A stretch of 64,000 bases of DNA from Falsirhodobacter deserti (GTDB lineage Bacteria; Pseudomonadota; Alphaproteobacteria; Rhodobacterales; Rhodobacteraceae). Every line of letters starts with the position of its first letter. Position 1 is the first letter of the stretch. The notes below the pieces were generated by a model. That model saw nothing but the letters and a program-made list of their open reading frames with translations. It ran no database searches and was not told the DNA's origin. The DNA is taken from the NCBI RefSeq assembly GCF_004015795.1, contig NZ_ML137221.1, positions 1-64,000 on the forward strand, given 5' to 3'. The position numbers and the translations under genes were made by a program. Shown here piece after piece: positions 25,909-36,089 of the stretch.

Positions 25909-27438
25909 ATGGCTCTCAAGAAAATCCTGATGTCGTCGGCCATTGCCGCGTTGACGCTGCTGCCGGTGGCAGGCGTGGCAAAGCCGCTCACCGTGGCGAT
26001 CGCGAACAACCTGACGGGGCTGGACCCGACCAACGTGAACGACACGCTGTCGCAAACCTCGCTTCGGCTGGTTTATCAGGGGCTGTTCGGCTTTGACGAA
26101 AACATGGGCCTGATCCCGGTTCTGGCCGAAAGCTATGACGTCAACGACGATGCGACGGAGTTCACGATCCATCTGCGCGACGGGGTGAAGTTCCACGACG
26201 GGACCGAGTTCAACGCTGATGCGGTGAAGACGAACATCGACCGGCTGCGCGATCCGGCCAACAACCTGTCGCGCCGCAGCCTCGTATCCATGGTGGACGA
26301 GGTGCAGGTTGTCGATCCCATGACGGTGAAGCTGGTTCTGGAGAAACCCTTCGGCGCAATGATTTCTTCGCTTGCGCATCCAGGCGCAATGATGATCTCT
26401 CCGGCCGCGCTGGAAGAGCATGGCCGCGAGATCGGCCGCCACCCGGTTGGCACCGGCCCCTTCAAGTTCGTCAACTGGTCGGCTGACACGCTGGAAGTGA
26501 CGGCGAACGAAGATTACTGGAAGGATGGCCTGCCGAAGGTGGAGGGTGTGACCATCCGGTCCGTTCCGGAATCCGGCGCACGCTTTGCCATGCTGCAAAC
26601 GGGCGAGGTGCAATACGTTCCCGGCTTTCCGCCTGAACTGATGGAAGTGGCAAGCCGCAACCAGAACCTGACGATCGAAGCGACGGATTCCATCGTCGAA
26701 TACTATGTCGCGATGAACAACATGAAGGAACCCTTCGGCGACGTGCGCGTGCGTCAGGCGCTGAACTATGCGGTCGACAAGGATGCATATTGCAAGATCG
26801 TGTTCAACGGGCTGTGCAAGCCGGCAGATTCGATCATCCCCGAACTGCTTTCGTTCCACGTTCCGGCGGGTGACTATACCTTCGATCTGGACCGCGCGCG
26901 CGAGCTGATGGCCGAGGCGGGTTATGCCGACGGGTTCGAAACCGAGATCTGGGCAAACTCCAACACCGAATCCTTGCGGGCTGTTCAATTCATCCAGCAG
27001 CAGCTTGCGCAGATCAACGTGAAGGTGAACGTGGTGCCGCTGGAAGCGGGCGTCGCCGCGGAACGGATCTGGTCCATCGAAAGCCCGGCCGATGCGACGG
27101 TGCAAATGTATTACGGCGGTTGGTCGGCCTCCACCGGGGATGCCGACTGGGGCATCCGCCCGCTTCTGTCCAGCGAAAGCTTCCCGCCGGCGATGTTCAA
27201 CGTCGCCTATTTCAAGGACGAGGCCGTGGATCAGGGCATCCAGGACGCCATCGCCACCGCCGATCCCGAACAGCGCGCCGGCATCTATGCCGAGGTTCAG
27301 AAGAACGCGTGGGAAATGGCGCCGTGGATCTTCCTTGGCGTGCCGCAGAACATCGCCGGCAAAAGCAATGACCTGTCGGGCGTGCACATGCTTCCCGATC
27401 GCGGGTTCCTGCTGGAGAACGCCGAGTTCGCTGAATAA
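25909..27438 (+). CDS. gsiB: periplasmic peptide/glutathione-binding protein (family 5)
   Basis: A 509-residue family 5 binding protein with signal peptide ([20 protein letters not shown]), [16 protein letters not shown], the [19 protein letters not shown] block, [13 protein letters not shown], and [13 protein letters not shown]. It follows a good site (GGAGGAAAACC before ATG). It belongs to the GsiB branch by context and length. Since the operon carries D-peptidase and isoaspartyl-peptidase genes, its ligand may be short modified peptides rather than glutathione; this is an inference. A strong stem-loop follows the gene. Confidence 0.9.
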   Translation: MALKKILMSSAIAALTLLPVAGVAKPLTVAIANNLTGLDPTNVNDTLSQTSLRLVYQGLFGFDENMGLIPVLAESYDVNDDATEFTIHLRDGVKFHDGTEFNADAVKTNIDRLRDPANNLSRRSLVSMVDEVQVVDPMTVKLVLEKPFGAMISSLAHPGAMMISPAALEEHGREIGRHPVGTGPFKFVNWSADTLEVTANEDYWKDGLPKVEGVTIRSVPESGARFAMLQTGEVQYVPGFPPELMEVASRNQNLTIEATDSIVEYYVAMNNMKEPFGDVRVRQALNYAVDKDAYCKIVFNGLCKPADSIIPELLSFHVPAGDYTFDLDRARELMAEAGYADGFETEIWANSNTESLRAVQFIQQQLAQINVKVNVVPLEAGVAAERIWSIESPADATVQMYYGGWSASTGDADWGIRPLLSSESFPPAMFNVAYFKDEAVDQGIQDAIATADPEQRAGIYAEVQKNAWEMAPWIFLGVPQNIAGKSNDLSGVHMLPDRGFLLENAEFAE

Positions 27439-27446
27439 GCGCAATC

Positions 27447-27472
27447 CCGGTCCCGGCATTTGCCGGGACCGG
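27447..27472 (+). promoter_or_regulatory. intercistronic stem-loop after gsiB
   Basis: CCGGTCCCGGC-ATTT-GCCGGGACCGG, a perfect 11-bp stem 8 nt past the binding-protein stop, with no T run. It is probably an mRNA-stabilising or attenuating element. Confidence 0.7.
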
Positions 27473-27491
27473 CCTTGAAAGAAGTGACTTC

Positions 27492-28412
27492 ATGTTTGGC
27501 TACCTGATAAAGCGGCTGATCACGACGATCCCGGTCGTTCTGATGGTCATGGTCTGCGTTTTCGCGTTCGTGCACATGTTGCCGGGCGATCCCGCCCGCC
27601 TTGTTGCGGGGCCGGAGGCCACGTCCGAGGATGTGGATGCCGTCCGCCGCTCGCTTGGCCTTGACCGGCCGCTGCCCGAACAGTTCGTGCATTACGTCAG
27701 TCGCGTGGCGCAGGGCGATTTCGGCATGTCGCTGAAAACCCGCCGAACCGTCGCCGAGGAGATCGGCGCACGGCTGATGCCCACCGTCTGGCTGACGGTG
27801 TTCGCGATGCTTTGGGCTACGGTGATCGGGCTTCTGATCGGCGTCATCTCGGCGGTGAAGCGGGGCAGGTGGCAGGACTATACCGGCATGATCGTTGCCG
27901 TGTCGGGCATCTCGTTCCCGCCGTTCTGGCTGGGGCTGCTGCTGATCAGCCTGTTCTCGGTCCATCTGGGCTGGCTGCCGACGGGGGGCTACGGGACGTG
28001 GCAGCATTTCGTCATGCCCTCGTTCACGCTGGGCGTAGGCGTGGCCGCGGTGATGGCGCGCTTCACCCGATCCGCCTTCATCGAGATCGCGCGCGAGGAT
28101 TACGTTCGCACCGCCCGCGCCAAGGGCGTGCCCGAGCGGCGCGTGATCTGGAAACATTCGCTGCGCAATGCGCTGATCCCGATCATCACGATGGTCGGCC
28201 TGCAATTCGGCTTCCTGCTTGGCGGCTCGATCGTGGTGGAAAGCGTCTTCTCATGGCCCGGCGTGGGGCGGCTACTGGTCGATTCCGTCAACTATCGCGA
28301 TTACCCCGTAATCCAGGCGCTGATCCTGCTGTTTTCGCTGCAGTTCATCTTCATCAACCTGCTGGTTGACGTGCTGTATGTCTTCGCCAACCCGGAGATC
28401 CGCTACAAATGA
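27492..28412 (+). CDS. gsiC: ABC peptide importer permease 1
   Basis: A 306-residue DppB/GsiC permease with six helices: [17 protein letters not shown] at the start, [16 protein letters not shown], and the EAA loop [18 protein letters not shown] that contacts the ATPase. It forms the channel with the next gene product. The start of gsiD overlaps its stop by 4 bp. Confidence 0.93.
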   Translation: MFGYLIKRLITTIPVVLMVMVCVFAFVHMLPGDPARLVAGPEATSEDVDAVRRSLGLDRPLPEQFVHYVSRVAQGDFGMSLKTRRTVAEEIGARLMPTVWLTVFAMLWATVIGLLIGVISAVKRGRWQDYTGMIVAVSGISFPPFWLGLLLISLFSVHLGWLPTGGYGTWQHFVMPSFTLGVGVAAVMARFTRSAFIEIAREDYVRTARAKGVPERRVIWKHSLRNALIPIITMVGLQFGFLLGGSIVVESVFSWPGVGRLLVDSVNYRDYPVIQALILLFSLQFIFINLLVDVLYVFANPEIRYK

Positions 28413-29290
28413 CAACCACCGTGCTTGTCGAACCCGCCGAACAGATGCGCAAGCCATTGGCCGAATTCTGGCGCCGTTTCCGCCGGCAAAAGGTGGCGCT
28501 GGTGGCGCTGGCCTTTCTGGTGCTGCTGGTGGGGGTGGCAGCCCTTGCGCCATGGGTTGCGCCATATGATCCGGCCGCGCCCGATTACAACGCCGTCCTT
28601 CAGGGGCCGAGTGCGGCACATTGGGCCGGAACCGACACCTATGGCCGCGACATCTTCAGCCGCATCATCTGGGGTGCCCGCATCTCGCTTGCCGTGGGGT
28701 TTCTTTCGGTGACACTGGGCGCCCTTGGGGGTGTGTCTCTGGGCATCATCGCCGGATATTACGGTGGTCTGGTGGACAGCGCGGTGATGCGGCTGTGCGA
28801 TCTGTTGCTGGCTTTTCCAGGCATCCTTCTGGCGATTGCCGTGATCGCAGTGCTGGGGCCGGGGATCACCAACGTGATCTACGCCGTTGCCATATTCTCC
28901 ATCCCCGTTTTCGCGCGGCTGGCCCGGGGCACGACGCTGCAACTGAAGCGGACGGTTTATGTGGATGCCGCAAGGGCCATCGGCGTGTCGAACACCACGA
29001 TCATGCTGCGGCACATCCTGCCCGGCACGCTGCCAAACGTGATCGTCTATTTCTCCATGCGGATCGGAACGTCGATCCTGACGGCGGCGGCGCTGTCGTT
29101 CATCGGCCTTGGCGCGCAGCCGCCAAGCCCTGAATGGGGCGCGATGCTGGCCGACGGGCGCACCTATATGGGCGTAGCCGACCACCTGACACTTTTCCCC
29201 GGCCTTGCGATCTTTCTGACGGTTCTGGGCTTCAACCTGTTCGGCGATGGCCTTCGCGACGCCCTGGACCCGAAGCTGCGGTCATCATGA
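28409..29290 (+). CDS. gsiD: ABC peptide importer permease 2
   Basis: A 293-residue DppC/GsiD permease with the OppC-like N-terminal domain ([21 protein letters not shown]), [21 protein letters not shown], and the EAA loop [19 protein letters not shown]. It pairs with the preceding permease. It overlaps both neighbours by ATGA, showing tight coupling from gsiC through the M55 peptidase gene. Confidence 0.93.
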   Translation: MTTTVLVEPAEQMRKPLAEFWRRFRRQKVALVALAFLVLLVGVAALAPWVAPYDPAAPDYNAVLQGPSAAHWAGTDTYGRDIFSRIIWGARISLAVGFLSVTLGALGGVSLGIIAGYYGGLVDSAVMRLCDLLLAFPGILLAIAVIAVLGPGITNVIYAVAIFSIPVFARLARGTTLQLKRTVYVDAARAIGVSNTTIMLRHILPGTLPNVIVYFSMRIGTSILTAAALSFIGLGAQPPSPEWGAMLADGRTYMGVADHLTLFPGLAIFLTVLGFNLFGDGLRDALDPKLRSS

Positions 29291-30105
29291 AGGTCTATAT
29301 TTCGGCCGATATCGAAGGGGTTGCGGGCGTGGTGTCACCCGCACAGGGGCAGGCCGGCCATCCCGAATACGAAAAGGCCCGCATCCTGATGACCGAGGAG
29401 GTCAACGCCGCAGTCGAAGGCCTTATCGGCGCGGGCGCGAAAGAGGTTGTGGTCAACGACTCTCACGGGCCGATGACCAATCTTCTGGCGGACCGGCTGC
29501 ATCCCGCGGCTGACCTCATCCTCGGCAAGCCCAAGCCCATGAACATGGCATGCGGGCTGGATGAAGGGTTCGACCTGTTCTTCATGGTGGGGCATCATTC
29601 GATGGCCGGGCAGGGCGGGGTTCTGGCGCATACCACCAACGGCTTTGCGTTCCGGCAGGTTCGCGTGAACGGCATCCCCTGCGGCGAGCCGATGATCTAC
29701 GGCCTTTATGCGGGGGAGCTTGGGGTGCCCGTCGGCTTGCTTTCAGGCGATGACAAGATGCGCGAGGAGAACGCGGCGATCTTCCCACAGGCAGAGTTTG
29801 TGACCCTCAAACGCAGCTATGGCCAGCGGGCGGCTCGGCAGGTTTCCGTTGCCTGCGCACGTGACCTGCTGCGCGAGGGTGCGGCCCGCGCCCTTGCCCG
29901 CGCTGGCCAGATGAAACCCGTTCGCTGGAATGGCCCGTTCGTGGCGGAATTCGCGATGAACAGCGCGGCGCTTGCCGACCAGATGGCGGTGCTGCCGCCC
30001 GCTCATCGGGTTGATGCCACGAGCGTAGCCTTTGACTGCACCTCCATGGCAGAGGTGATCGGCTGGATGACCGGCCTCTCCGCGATGAGCTTCGCGCTGC
30101 GATAA
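29287..30105 (+). CDS. dppA: M55-family D-aminopeptidase (DppA type)
   Basis: A 272-residue zinc peptidase close in length to Bacillus DppA (274). The ligands reported for that enzyme are all recognisable: D8 and E10 in [11 protein letters not shown], His in [12 protein letters not shown], His in [11 protein letters not shown], and Glu in [10 protein letters not shown]. DppA cleaves D-Ala-D-Ala and similar D-dipeptides. The ATG at 29287 overlaps the gsiD stop. It is likely cytoplasmic, acting on imported peptides with DmpA; the released D-amino acids could then feed the class IV aminotransferase. Confidence 0.92.
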   Translation: MKVYISADIEGVAGVVSPAQGQAGHPEYEKARILMTEEVNAAVEGLIGAGAKEVVVNDSHGPMTNLLADRLHPAADLILGKPKPMNMACGLDEGFDLFFMVGHHSMAGQGGVLAHTTNGFAFRQVRVNGIPCGEPMIYGLYAGELGVPVGLLSGDDKMREENAAIFPQAEFVTLKRSYGQRAARQVSVACARDLLREGAARALARAGQMKPVRWNGPFVAEFAMNSAALADQMAVLPPAHRVDATSVAFDCTSMAEVIGWMTGLSAMSFALR

Positions 30106-30119
30106 GAAAGGAACAGACC

Positions 30120-31046
30120 ATGACCCCCGTGATTGCACTGCATGGCGGTGCCGGCACGATCCTGCGCCACAAGATGACGCCGGAACTGGAAGGCGAATAC
30201 CACGCCGCGCTTCGGGCCTGCCTTCAGGCGGGGCTTGACGTCCTGCGCGCCAACGGGTCGGCGCTGGATGCGGTGACGGCCTCCGTGATGGCACTGGAGG
30301 ATGATCCGCTGTTCAACGCGGGCCGTGGCGCCGTGTTCACCACCGATGCGACGCACGAAATGGATGCCGCCGTGATGGAAGGTGCCAGCCGTCGGGCCGG
30401 CGCGATCTCTGGCATCTGCGGGCCACGGCATCCGGTTCTTGCCGCCCGCGCGGTCATGGAGCGGACGGAGCATGTCCTGCTTTCGGGCGAAGGCGCGCGC
30501 CACTTCGTCAAAGGTGCGGGGCTGGAGATGATGCCCGCAGACTGGTTCGGGACCGAGGCGCGGCGCAAAGCGCTGCGCGCCGAAATGGAGCGTCGCGAGC
30601 GCGGCGAGGCCGATGACGGCGATCCGGCCCGCAAGCATGGAACGGTGGGCGCGGTTGCACTGGATGCGCAGGGGCATCTGGCGGCGGCAACCTCAACCGG
30701 TGGCATGACTGCCAAGATGCCGGGCCGCGTGGGCGACAGCCCGATCATCGGGGCGGGCACCTGGGCCGATGACGAAACGGTGGCCATCTCCGCCACCGGG
30801 CACGGCGAATACTTCATCCGCTGGGCTGTGGGGCACGAGATCGATGCCCGGATGCGGTGGGCAGGGCAGGATCTTCAAACCGCCGCCGGTGGTGTGGTGG
30901 AGGAGCTTGGCCGCATCGGAGGGTCGGGCGGACTGGTGGCCGTGGACCGGCTGGGCAACATCTGCCTGCCCTTCAACTCGCCGGGGATGTACCGTGCCTG
31001 GTGCGGCCGTGACGGGCAGATCCGGACGTCCATCTTCGCCGACTGA
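30120..31046 (+). CDS. iaaA: isoaspartyl peptidase / plant-type L-asparaginase
   Basis: A 308-residue Ntn hydrolase. VIALHGGAGTI opens the chain, LFNAGRGAVFTTD and MDAAVMEG follow, and the self-cleavage site is Gly174-Thr175 in KHGTVGAVALD, giving an N-terminal Thr nucleophile. STGGMTAKMPGRVGDSPIIG and SATGHGEYFIR complete the pattern. It removes isoaspartyl residues from beta-aspartyl peptides. In E. coli iaaA stands beside gsiABCD; here it is the last gene of the corresponding operon, 14 bp after dppA, with AAAGGAAC before its start. Confidence 0.93.
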   Translation: MTPVIALHGGAGTILRHKMTPELEGEYHAALRACLQAGLDVLRANGSALDAVTASVMALEDDPLFNAGRGAVFTTDATHEMDAAVMEGASRRAGAISGICGPRHPVLAARAVMERTEHVLLSGEGARHFVKGAGLEMMPADWFGTEARRKALRAEMERRERGEADDGDPARKHGTVGAVALDAQGHLAAATSTGGMTAKMPGRVGDSPIIGAGTWADDETVAISATGHGEYFIRWAVGHEIDARMRWAGQDLQTAAGGVVEELGRIGGSGGLVAVDRLGNICLPFNSPGMYRAWCGRDGQIRTSIFAD

Positions 31047-31130
31047 CCGCCGTTCTTCCTCGCGGTGATTTGATCTGTCGGTGTGCAGGTCTAGGTTTCC
31101 GGGGAAGAACAAAGGGAAAGGAGGCCCGCC

Positions 31131-32525
31131 GTGCGAAATCTGACGCTGCTATGTGCAGCCATGATCCTTGGCTCTGGAACAGCGAACGCACAGGACCTTC
31201 TGTTTCCACCCGGCGAGGACGACCGCTTCAGCTGGCAATCCTACGAGGAATTTGCGGCCAATAATGACCTGACAGGCCAAAGCGTCGCAATCGCGGGGCC
31301 ATGGACGGCCGAGGATGAGGTAACGTTCCGCCGGGTCTTCGAATATTTCGAGGCGGCAACGGGTGCGACCGTTGTCTTTGCCGGATCCGACAGCTTCGAG
31401 CAGCAGATCGTGATCGACACCTCCTCGGGCTCTCCACCTGATATCGCGGTGTTTCCGCAGCCGGGGCTTGCACGGCAACTGGCCGGGCAAGGATTGTTGA
31501 CGCCGCTGCCGGAGGACACAGCCGATTGGCTGCGCGAAAACTATGCCGCTGGCGAAAGCTGGGTGGATCTTGTGACATTCGAGGGGCCGGGCGGGCAAAG
31601 CCACGTTTACGGCTTCCCTTACAAGATCGACGTCAAGTCGCTGGTTTTCTATTCCCCCGAGAACTTCGCTGCGATGGGATACGAGATCCCGCACACGATG
31701 GAGGAGTTGAAGGCCCTGACGCAGCGCATCGCCGATGATGGCGGTGTGGCGTGGTGTATCGGCCTTGGTGCAGGATCAGCCACCGGATGGCCCGCCACCG
31801 ATTGGGTCGAAGACCTGATGCTGCGCGTGAATGCCCCCGAGGTTTACGACCAGTGGGTCGCGCATGAAATCCCGTTCAACGATCCCCGCGTCGTTGCCGC
31901 GATCGAGGAGTTCGGCTGGTTTGTCAAGACGGATGCCTATGTCGATGGCGGCGCGGGCGGTGCCGGCTGGATTGATCACCGCGACAGCCCGACCGGCCTT
32001 TTTTCCATACCGCCGCGCTGTTTCATGATGCATCAGGCTTCCTTCATCGGTTCCTTCTTCCCGCCGCAAACCGAGTTTGGGCGCGATGTCGATTTCTTCT
32101 ACATGCCGCCCTATGAAAGTCACCCGGAGCTTGGGCGGCCCGTTCTGGGTGCAGGCACGACTTTCGCCATCACGCGCGACACGCCGGTGGCGCAGGCATT
32201 CCTGCAATTCCTGCGCACCCCGCTGGCGCATGAAATCTGGATGGCGCAGACCGGTTTTCTGACGCCCCTGACCAGCGCCAACCTTGATGCTTATGGCGAT
32301 CCGACACTGCGCGGCATGGGCGAGATTCTTGTGAACGCCGACACATTCCGCTTCGATGCCTCCGATCTGATGCCGGGGGCCATCGGGGCTGCCGCCTTCT
32401 GGACCGGCATGATCGACTTCGTGGCAGGCGACACCGCCGAGGAAGCTGCGACCATGATCGAACAGACATGGACCAGCCTTGCCCGCACCGGCGGGACCGA
32501 ACCCGTGGAAGGGGCCGAAGAATGA
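31131..32525 (+). CDS. aglE: alpha-glucoside ABC transporter binding protein
   Basis: A 464-residue periplasmic binding protein with a signal peptide ending GTANAQ and the AglE pattern: VAIAGPWTAEDEVTF, FEAATGATVVFAGSDSFEQ, DIAVFPQPGLARQLA and GFPYKIDVKSLVFYSPENF. The start is GTG at 31131 with AAAGGAGG upstream. It delivers alpha-glucosides such as maltose, sucrose or trehalose to AglFGK. First gene of aglEFGK; the LacI-type regulator usual for this system is not in the window. Its stop overlaps the aglF start. Confidence 0.92.
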   Translation: MRNLTLLCAAMILGSGTANAQDLLFPPGEDDRFSWQSYEEFAANNDLTGQSVAIAGPWTAEDEVTFRRVFEYFEAATGATVVFAGSDSFEQQIVIDTSSGSPPDIAVFPQPGLARQLAGQGLLTPLPEDTADWLRENYAAGESWVDLVTFEGPGGQSHVYGFPYKIDVKSLVFYSPENFAAMGYEIPHTMEELKALTQRIADDGGVAWCIGLGAGSATGWPATDWVEDLMLRVNAPEVYDQWVAHEIPFNDPRVVAAIEEFGWFVKTDAYVDGGAGGAGWIDHRDSPTGLFSIPPRCFMMHQASFIGSFFPPQTEFGRDVDFFYMPPYESHPELGRPVLGAGTTFAITRDTPVAQAFLQFLRTPLAHEIWMAQTGFLTPLTSANLDAYGDPTLRGMGEILVNADTFRFDASDLMPGAIGAAAFWTGMIDFVAGDTAEEAATMIEQTWTSLARTGGTEPVEGAEE

Positions 32526-33508
32526 ACCAGATCCTTCTTGCCGCCATCACCATCGTCATCGGCGTTGTCGGTTGCCTTGCCTATTTCTGGCTTTCGAACA
32601 TGCTGCTGGACCGGATGTTCCCGCCGCGGGGCAGCAATGCGGCACATAATCTGCGCGTTTCGGGGCGGATCAGGCCGTGGCTCTTTCTTGCGCCCGCGAT
32701 CTTCTTCCTTGGGGTCTACCTTGTGTATCCTGTGTTCGGATCGCTTTGGCTTGCGGTTTCGCGCGGGGGCGACTTCATCGGGATGGATAATTTCATCTGG
32801 ATGGTGAACGATCCCAAGTTCCGGGAAAGCCTGCTGAACAACCTGCTTTGGCTGATCTTCGTTCCCACCATGGCCACGCTGATCGGCCTGATCGCCGCGC
32901 AGTTGACTGACAGCATCAAGTGGGGCGCGATCGCCAAATCCCTGATCTTCATGCCCATGGCGATCAGCTTTGTCGGCGCGGCCGTCATCTGGAAGTTCAT
33001 CTATGAATTCCGCGCCGAAGGGTTGGCCCAGATCGGCCTGCTGAATGCGTTCGTCACCTCGCTTGGGTTCGAGCCGCGGGCGTGGCTGACCCTGCCGGTC
33101 TGGAACACCTTCTTCCTTATGATCATCATGGTCTGGATGCAGGCAGGTTTTGCCATGGTGCTGCTGTCGGCCGCACTGCGCGGCATCCCGGACGAAACGA
33201 TCGAAGCCGCGATCCTGGACGGCGCTTCCCCTTGGCAGGTGTTCTGGCGGGTGCAGGTACCGCAGATTTGGGGGACTATCGCCGTTGTCTGGACGACGAT
33301 CACGATCATGGTGCTCAAGATCTTCGACATCGTCTTTGCCATCACGAACGGGCAATGGGGCACGCAGGTGCTGGCCAACATGATGTATGACTGGTCCTTC
33401 CGCGCGGGCGACTTCAACCGCGGTGCCGCCATCGCCATCGTCATCATGATTGCGGTTCTGCCCATCATGATCTGGAACATCCGCAATGCCAGCAGGGAAA
33501 GGGACTGA
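32522..33508 (+). CDS. aglF: alpha-glucoside ABC transporter permease
   Basis: A 328-residue permease with an N-terminal helix (ILLAAITIVIGVVGCLAYFW), a second start of helices at PWLFLAPAIFFLGVYLVYP, and the EAA loop ETIEAAILDGASPWQVFWRV. It pairs with AglG. The ATG at 32522 overlaps the aglE stop by 4 bp. Confidence 0.92.
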   Translation: MNQILLAAITIVIGVVGCLAYFWLSNMLLDRMFPPRGSNAAHNLRVSGRIRPWLFLAPAIFFLGVYLVYPVFGSLWLAVSRGGDFIGMDNFIWMVNDPKFRESLLNNLLWLIFVPTMATLIGLIAAQLTDSIKWGAIAKSLIFMPMAISFVGAAVIWKFIYEFRAEGLAQIGLLNAFVTSLGFEPRAWLTLPVWNTFFLMIIMVWMQAGFAMVLLSAALRGIPDETIEAAILDGASPWQVFWRVQVPQIWGTIAVVWTTITIMVLKIFDIVFAITNGQWGTQVLANMMYDWSFRAGDFNRGAAIAIVIMIAVLPIMIWNIRNASRERD

Positions 33509-33509
33509 G

Positions 33510-34685
33510 ATGGACAACATCGCAGGCAAGCGCGGACGGCTGACATGGGTGCTGAACATCGCCGTCTTCCTTCTGGTCCTGTTGTGGACGATCCCGACGA
33601 TCGGGCTTCTCGTTTCCTCGTTCCGGGATGCGCAGCAGATCCAGACTTCGGGTTGGTGGACATCCCTGACCCCGCAAAAGGAAAGCTGGGCGGCCCGCAC
33701 CGCAACGCCCGGCAGCGCCGCGCAGGATGGCGGGGCGTATGTGCTGGAAGGTAACGTCTTCGGCGACGACGCGGGCGAGGTGGTAGCCTTTGGCGTCACC
33801 CCCATGCAGCCAGAAGCCTTCGCGGCGGGCGAGACCGCCGATCATCCCGATGGCGGCACCCTGACGGTTGCGGCCGATGGCAGCTATCGCCTCACCTCAC
33901 CCGAGCCGTTCGCCACGCCGGACGTGGTTGTGGGGGATACTGCGGGCGGTGCAGAGCCGCGCGGGCTGCGCATCTTCGTCACGTCTACCGAGCCGCCGGA
34001 TTTCACGACCGGCAACTATGGAACGGTGCTGACGGCGGATGGGATGGGCCAGTCCTTCCTGAACACGCTGACAGTCTCGATTCCCGCGACAGTCATCCCG
34101 ATTCTGGTGGCCGCCTATGCCGCTTATGCGCTTGCATGGATGAGCTTTCCAGGCCGCGCGCTTCTGGTTTCGGCGGTCGTGGGCTTGCTGGTTGTTCCGC
34201 TGCAACTTTCCCTGATCCCGCTGCTGCAGCTGCATAACAATATCGGCCTGGGCCGCGGCTATATCGGGGCGTGGCTGGCGCATACCGGCTTTGGCCTGCC
34301 GCTGGCGATCTATCTGCTGCGCAACTACATGGTGGGCCTGCCACGAGAGGTGATCGAAAGCGCCCGTGTCGATGGCGCGACGGATTTCGAGATTTTCCGC
34401 AAGATCATCCTTCCGCTGTCGCTTCCCGCCCTGGCTGCCTTTGGCATCTTCCAGTTCCTGTGGACGTGGAACGACCTGCTGGTGGCGAAGGTATTCCTTG
34501 GGACATCCGATACGCAGATGGTGATGACGGGCCGGATCGTTGAATTGCTGGGCAGCCGGGGCACCAACTGGGAACTTCTGACGGCTGCGGCCTTTATCTC
34601 GATGATCGTGCCGCTGATCGTTTTCTTTTTACTGCAAAAATACTTCGTGCGCGGCCTTCTCGCCGGCTCGGTCAAGGGGGGGTGA
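33510..34685 (+). CDS. aglG: alpha-glucoside ABC transporter permease with large periplasmic insert
   Basis: A 391-residue permease. After helix 1 (LNIAVFLLVLLWTIPTIGLL) comes a hydrophilic periplasmic segment of about 145 residues before the remaining helices, the known feature of AglG that lengthens it beyond ordinary MalG proteins. The EAA loop is EVIESARVDGATDFEIFRKI. The ATG at 33510 lies one base after the aglF stop, with AGGGAAAGG upstream. Confidence 0.92.
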   Translation: MDNIAGKRGRLTWVLNIAVFLLVLLWTIPTIGLLVSSFRDAQQIQTSGWWTSLTPQKESWAARTATPGSAAQDGGAYVLEGNVFGDDAGEVVAFGVTPMQPEAFAAGETADHPDGGTLTVAADGSYRLTSPEPFATPDVVVGDTAGGAEPRGLRIFVTSTEPPDFTTGNYGTVLTADGMGQSFLNTLTVSIPATVIPILVAAYAAYALAWMSFPGRALLVSAVVGLLVVPLQLSLIPLLQLHNNIGLGRGYIGAWLAHTGFGLPLAIYLLRNYMVGLPREVIESARVDGATDFEIFRKIILPLSLPALAAFGIFQFLWTWNDLLVAKVFLGTSDTQMVMTGRIVELLGSRGTNWELLTAAAFISMIVPLIVFFLLQKYFVRGLLAGSVKGG

Positions 34686-34689
34686 GGTC

Positions 34690-35772
34690 ATGAGCAATCT
34701 GAAACTGACCGATGTTTCGAAATCCTATGGCGCAACGAACGTGCTGAAGAATATCGACCTTGATATCCAGCAGGGGGAACTGGTCGTCTTCGTGGGGCCG
34801 TCGGGTTGCGGCAAATCCACCCTGCTGCGGATGATCGCCGGGCTGGAAAAGATCACGGGCGGCACGCTGGAGATCGACGGGCAGGTGGTCAATGACACAC
34901 CCCCTGCGCAGCGCGGCATCGCGATGGTGTTCCAATCCTATGCGCTTTATCCGCACATGACCGTGCGAGAGAACATGGCCTTCGCGCTGGAAATCGCCAA
35001 GGTGCCCAAGGCCGAGGCGCGGGCAAAGGTCGAGGCGGCAGCTGAGATGCTGCAACTCACCCCCTATCTGGATCGGCTGCCGAAGGCGCTTTCGGGCGGG
35101 CAGCGCCAGCGCGTCGCCATTGGGCGGGCGATCGTGCGCGATCCCAAGGTCTATCTGTTCGACGAACCGCTTTCCAACCTTGATGCCGCCCTGCGCGTGG
35201 CAACCCGGATCGAGATCGCGCAGCTGAAAGAGCGTATGCCCGACGCCACGATGGTCTATGTCACCCACGATCAGGTGGAAGCGATGACGCTGGCCAGCCG
35301 CATCGTGGTGCTGGCCGACAAGGGCATCAGCCAGGTTGGCACCCCGCTGGAGCTTTACGAGGCACCCAAGAACGAGTTTGTGGCGCAATTTATCGGCTCC
35401 CCCTCTATGAACCTGCTTCCGGGCAAGATCACCGCAACGGGAGAGCGGACGGAGGTGGCGCTGCATGGGGGCGGGGTGGCGATTTCCACCATTCCGACCC
35501 AGCACAGCGACATGGGCCGCGAAGTGAACATCGGCATCCGTCCCGAAGATTTCACGCCGACGGACGGGCCAGCGATCTATAGCGGCCATGTGGATTATGT
35601 TGAAGCCTTGGGCGAGGTGACGCTGCTTTACTTCGTGGCCGAGGGGGAGCGGCCCGGCGTGATCGCGAAACTGCCGGGTATCCACCGTGAGCGTCGCCGC
35701 AAGACGGTTGGGCTGACTGCCGATCCGGCGCGTGTTCACCTGTTTGCCAATGGCCAGTCGATGCGGCCCTGA
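34690..35772 (+). CDS. aglK: alpha-glucoside ABC transporter ATPase (MalK type)
   Basis: A 360-residue sugar-type ATPase: Walker A GPSGCGKSTLL, Q-loop FQSYALYPHM, signature LSGGQRQRVAIGRAIV, Walker B VYLFDEPLSNLD, switch His YVTHDQVEA, and a C-terminal TOBE/regulatory domain (NEFVAQFIGSPSMNLLPG onward). It energises AglFG. It lies 4 bp after aglG. The operon ends here, and its glucosidase genes appear only 5 kb downstream. Confidence 0.93.
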   Translation: MSNLKLTDVSKSYGATNVLKNIDLDIQQGELVVFVGPSGCGKSTLLRMIAGLEKITGGTLEIDGQVVNDTPPAQRGIAMVFQSYALYPHMTVRENMAFALEIAKVPKAEARAKVEAAAEMLQLTPYLDRLPKALSGGQRQRVAIGRAIVRDPKVYLFDEPLSNLDAALRVATRIEIAQLKERMPDATMVYVTHDQVEAMTLASRIVVLADKGISQVGTPLELYEAPKNEFVAQFIGSPSMNLLPGKITATGERTEVALHGGGVAISTIPTQHSDMGREVNIGIRPEDFTPTDGPAIYSGHVDYVEALGEVTLLYFVAEGERPGVIAKLPGIHRERRRKTVGLTADPARVHLFANGQSMRP

Positions 35773-35831
35773 AGACGCGGAGCGTTTGGCCTGCTATCAT
35801 AAGCGCAGTTCCTGTCGTGATGGGGCCGGGC

Positions 35832-36062
35832 ATGGATGTTTACCTCGAGAAAATCGACGCACGGCACAATTGTTGCCGGTTCTATTCCCTTCGCATCGAG
35901 AAGGACCTGTTCGCAGAGCACCTGCTTGTTGCGCAATGGGGGCGGATCGGTGGGCGGGGGCGCAGCATGATCAAGGGCTCTGGCCCGCTTGCAAGCTGCC
36001 AGCAACTGCGCGACAGGATAGTCGCGATCCGTGAAAGGCGTGGATATGTACAGCCTGCCTGA
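35832..36062 (+). CDS. small WGR-domain protein
   Basis: A 76-residue protein consisting of one WGR domain: YLEKIDARHNCCRFYSLRIE, then LLVAQWGRIGGRGRSMIKG with the naming W-G-R triplet, and a basic helix at the end. WGR domains bind DNA or nucleic-acid ends in larger proteins; single-domain forms are common in alphaproteobacteria, often near replication or repair genes, and have no settled role. I chose the ATG at 35832; a GTG at 35817 is possible. Nothing ties it to the agl genes. Confidence 0.75.
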   Translation: MDVYLEKIDARHNCCRFYSLRIEKDLFAEHLLVAQWGRIGGRGRSMIKGSGPLASCQQLRDRIVAIRERRGYVQPA

Positions 36063-36089
36063 CCGGTTGGCTGAGCCCTGACGCACCCT

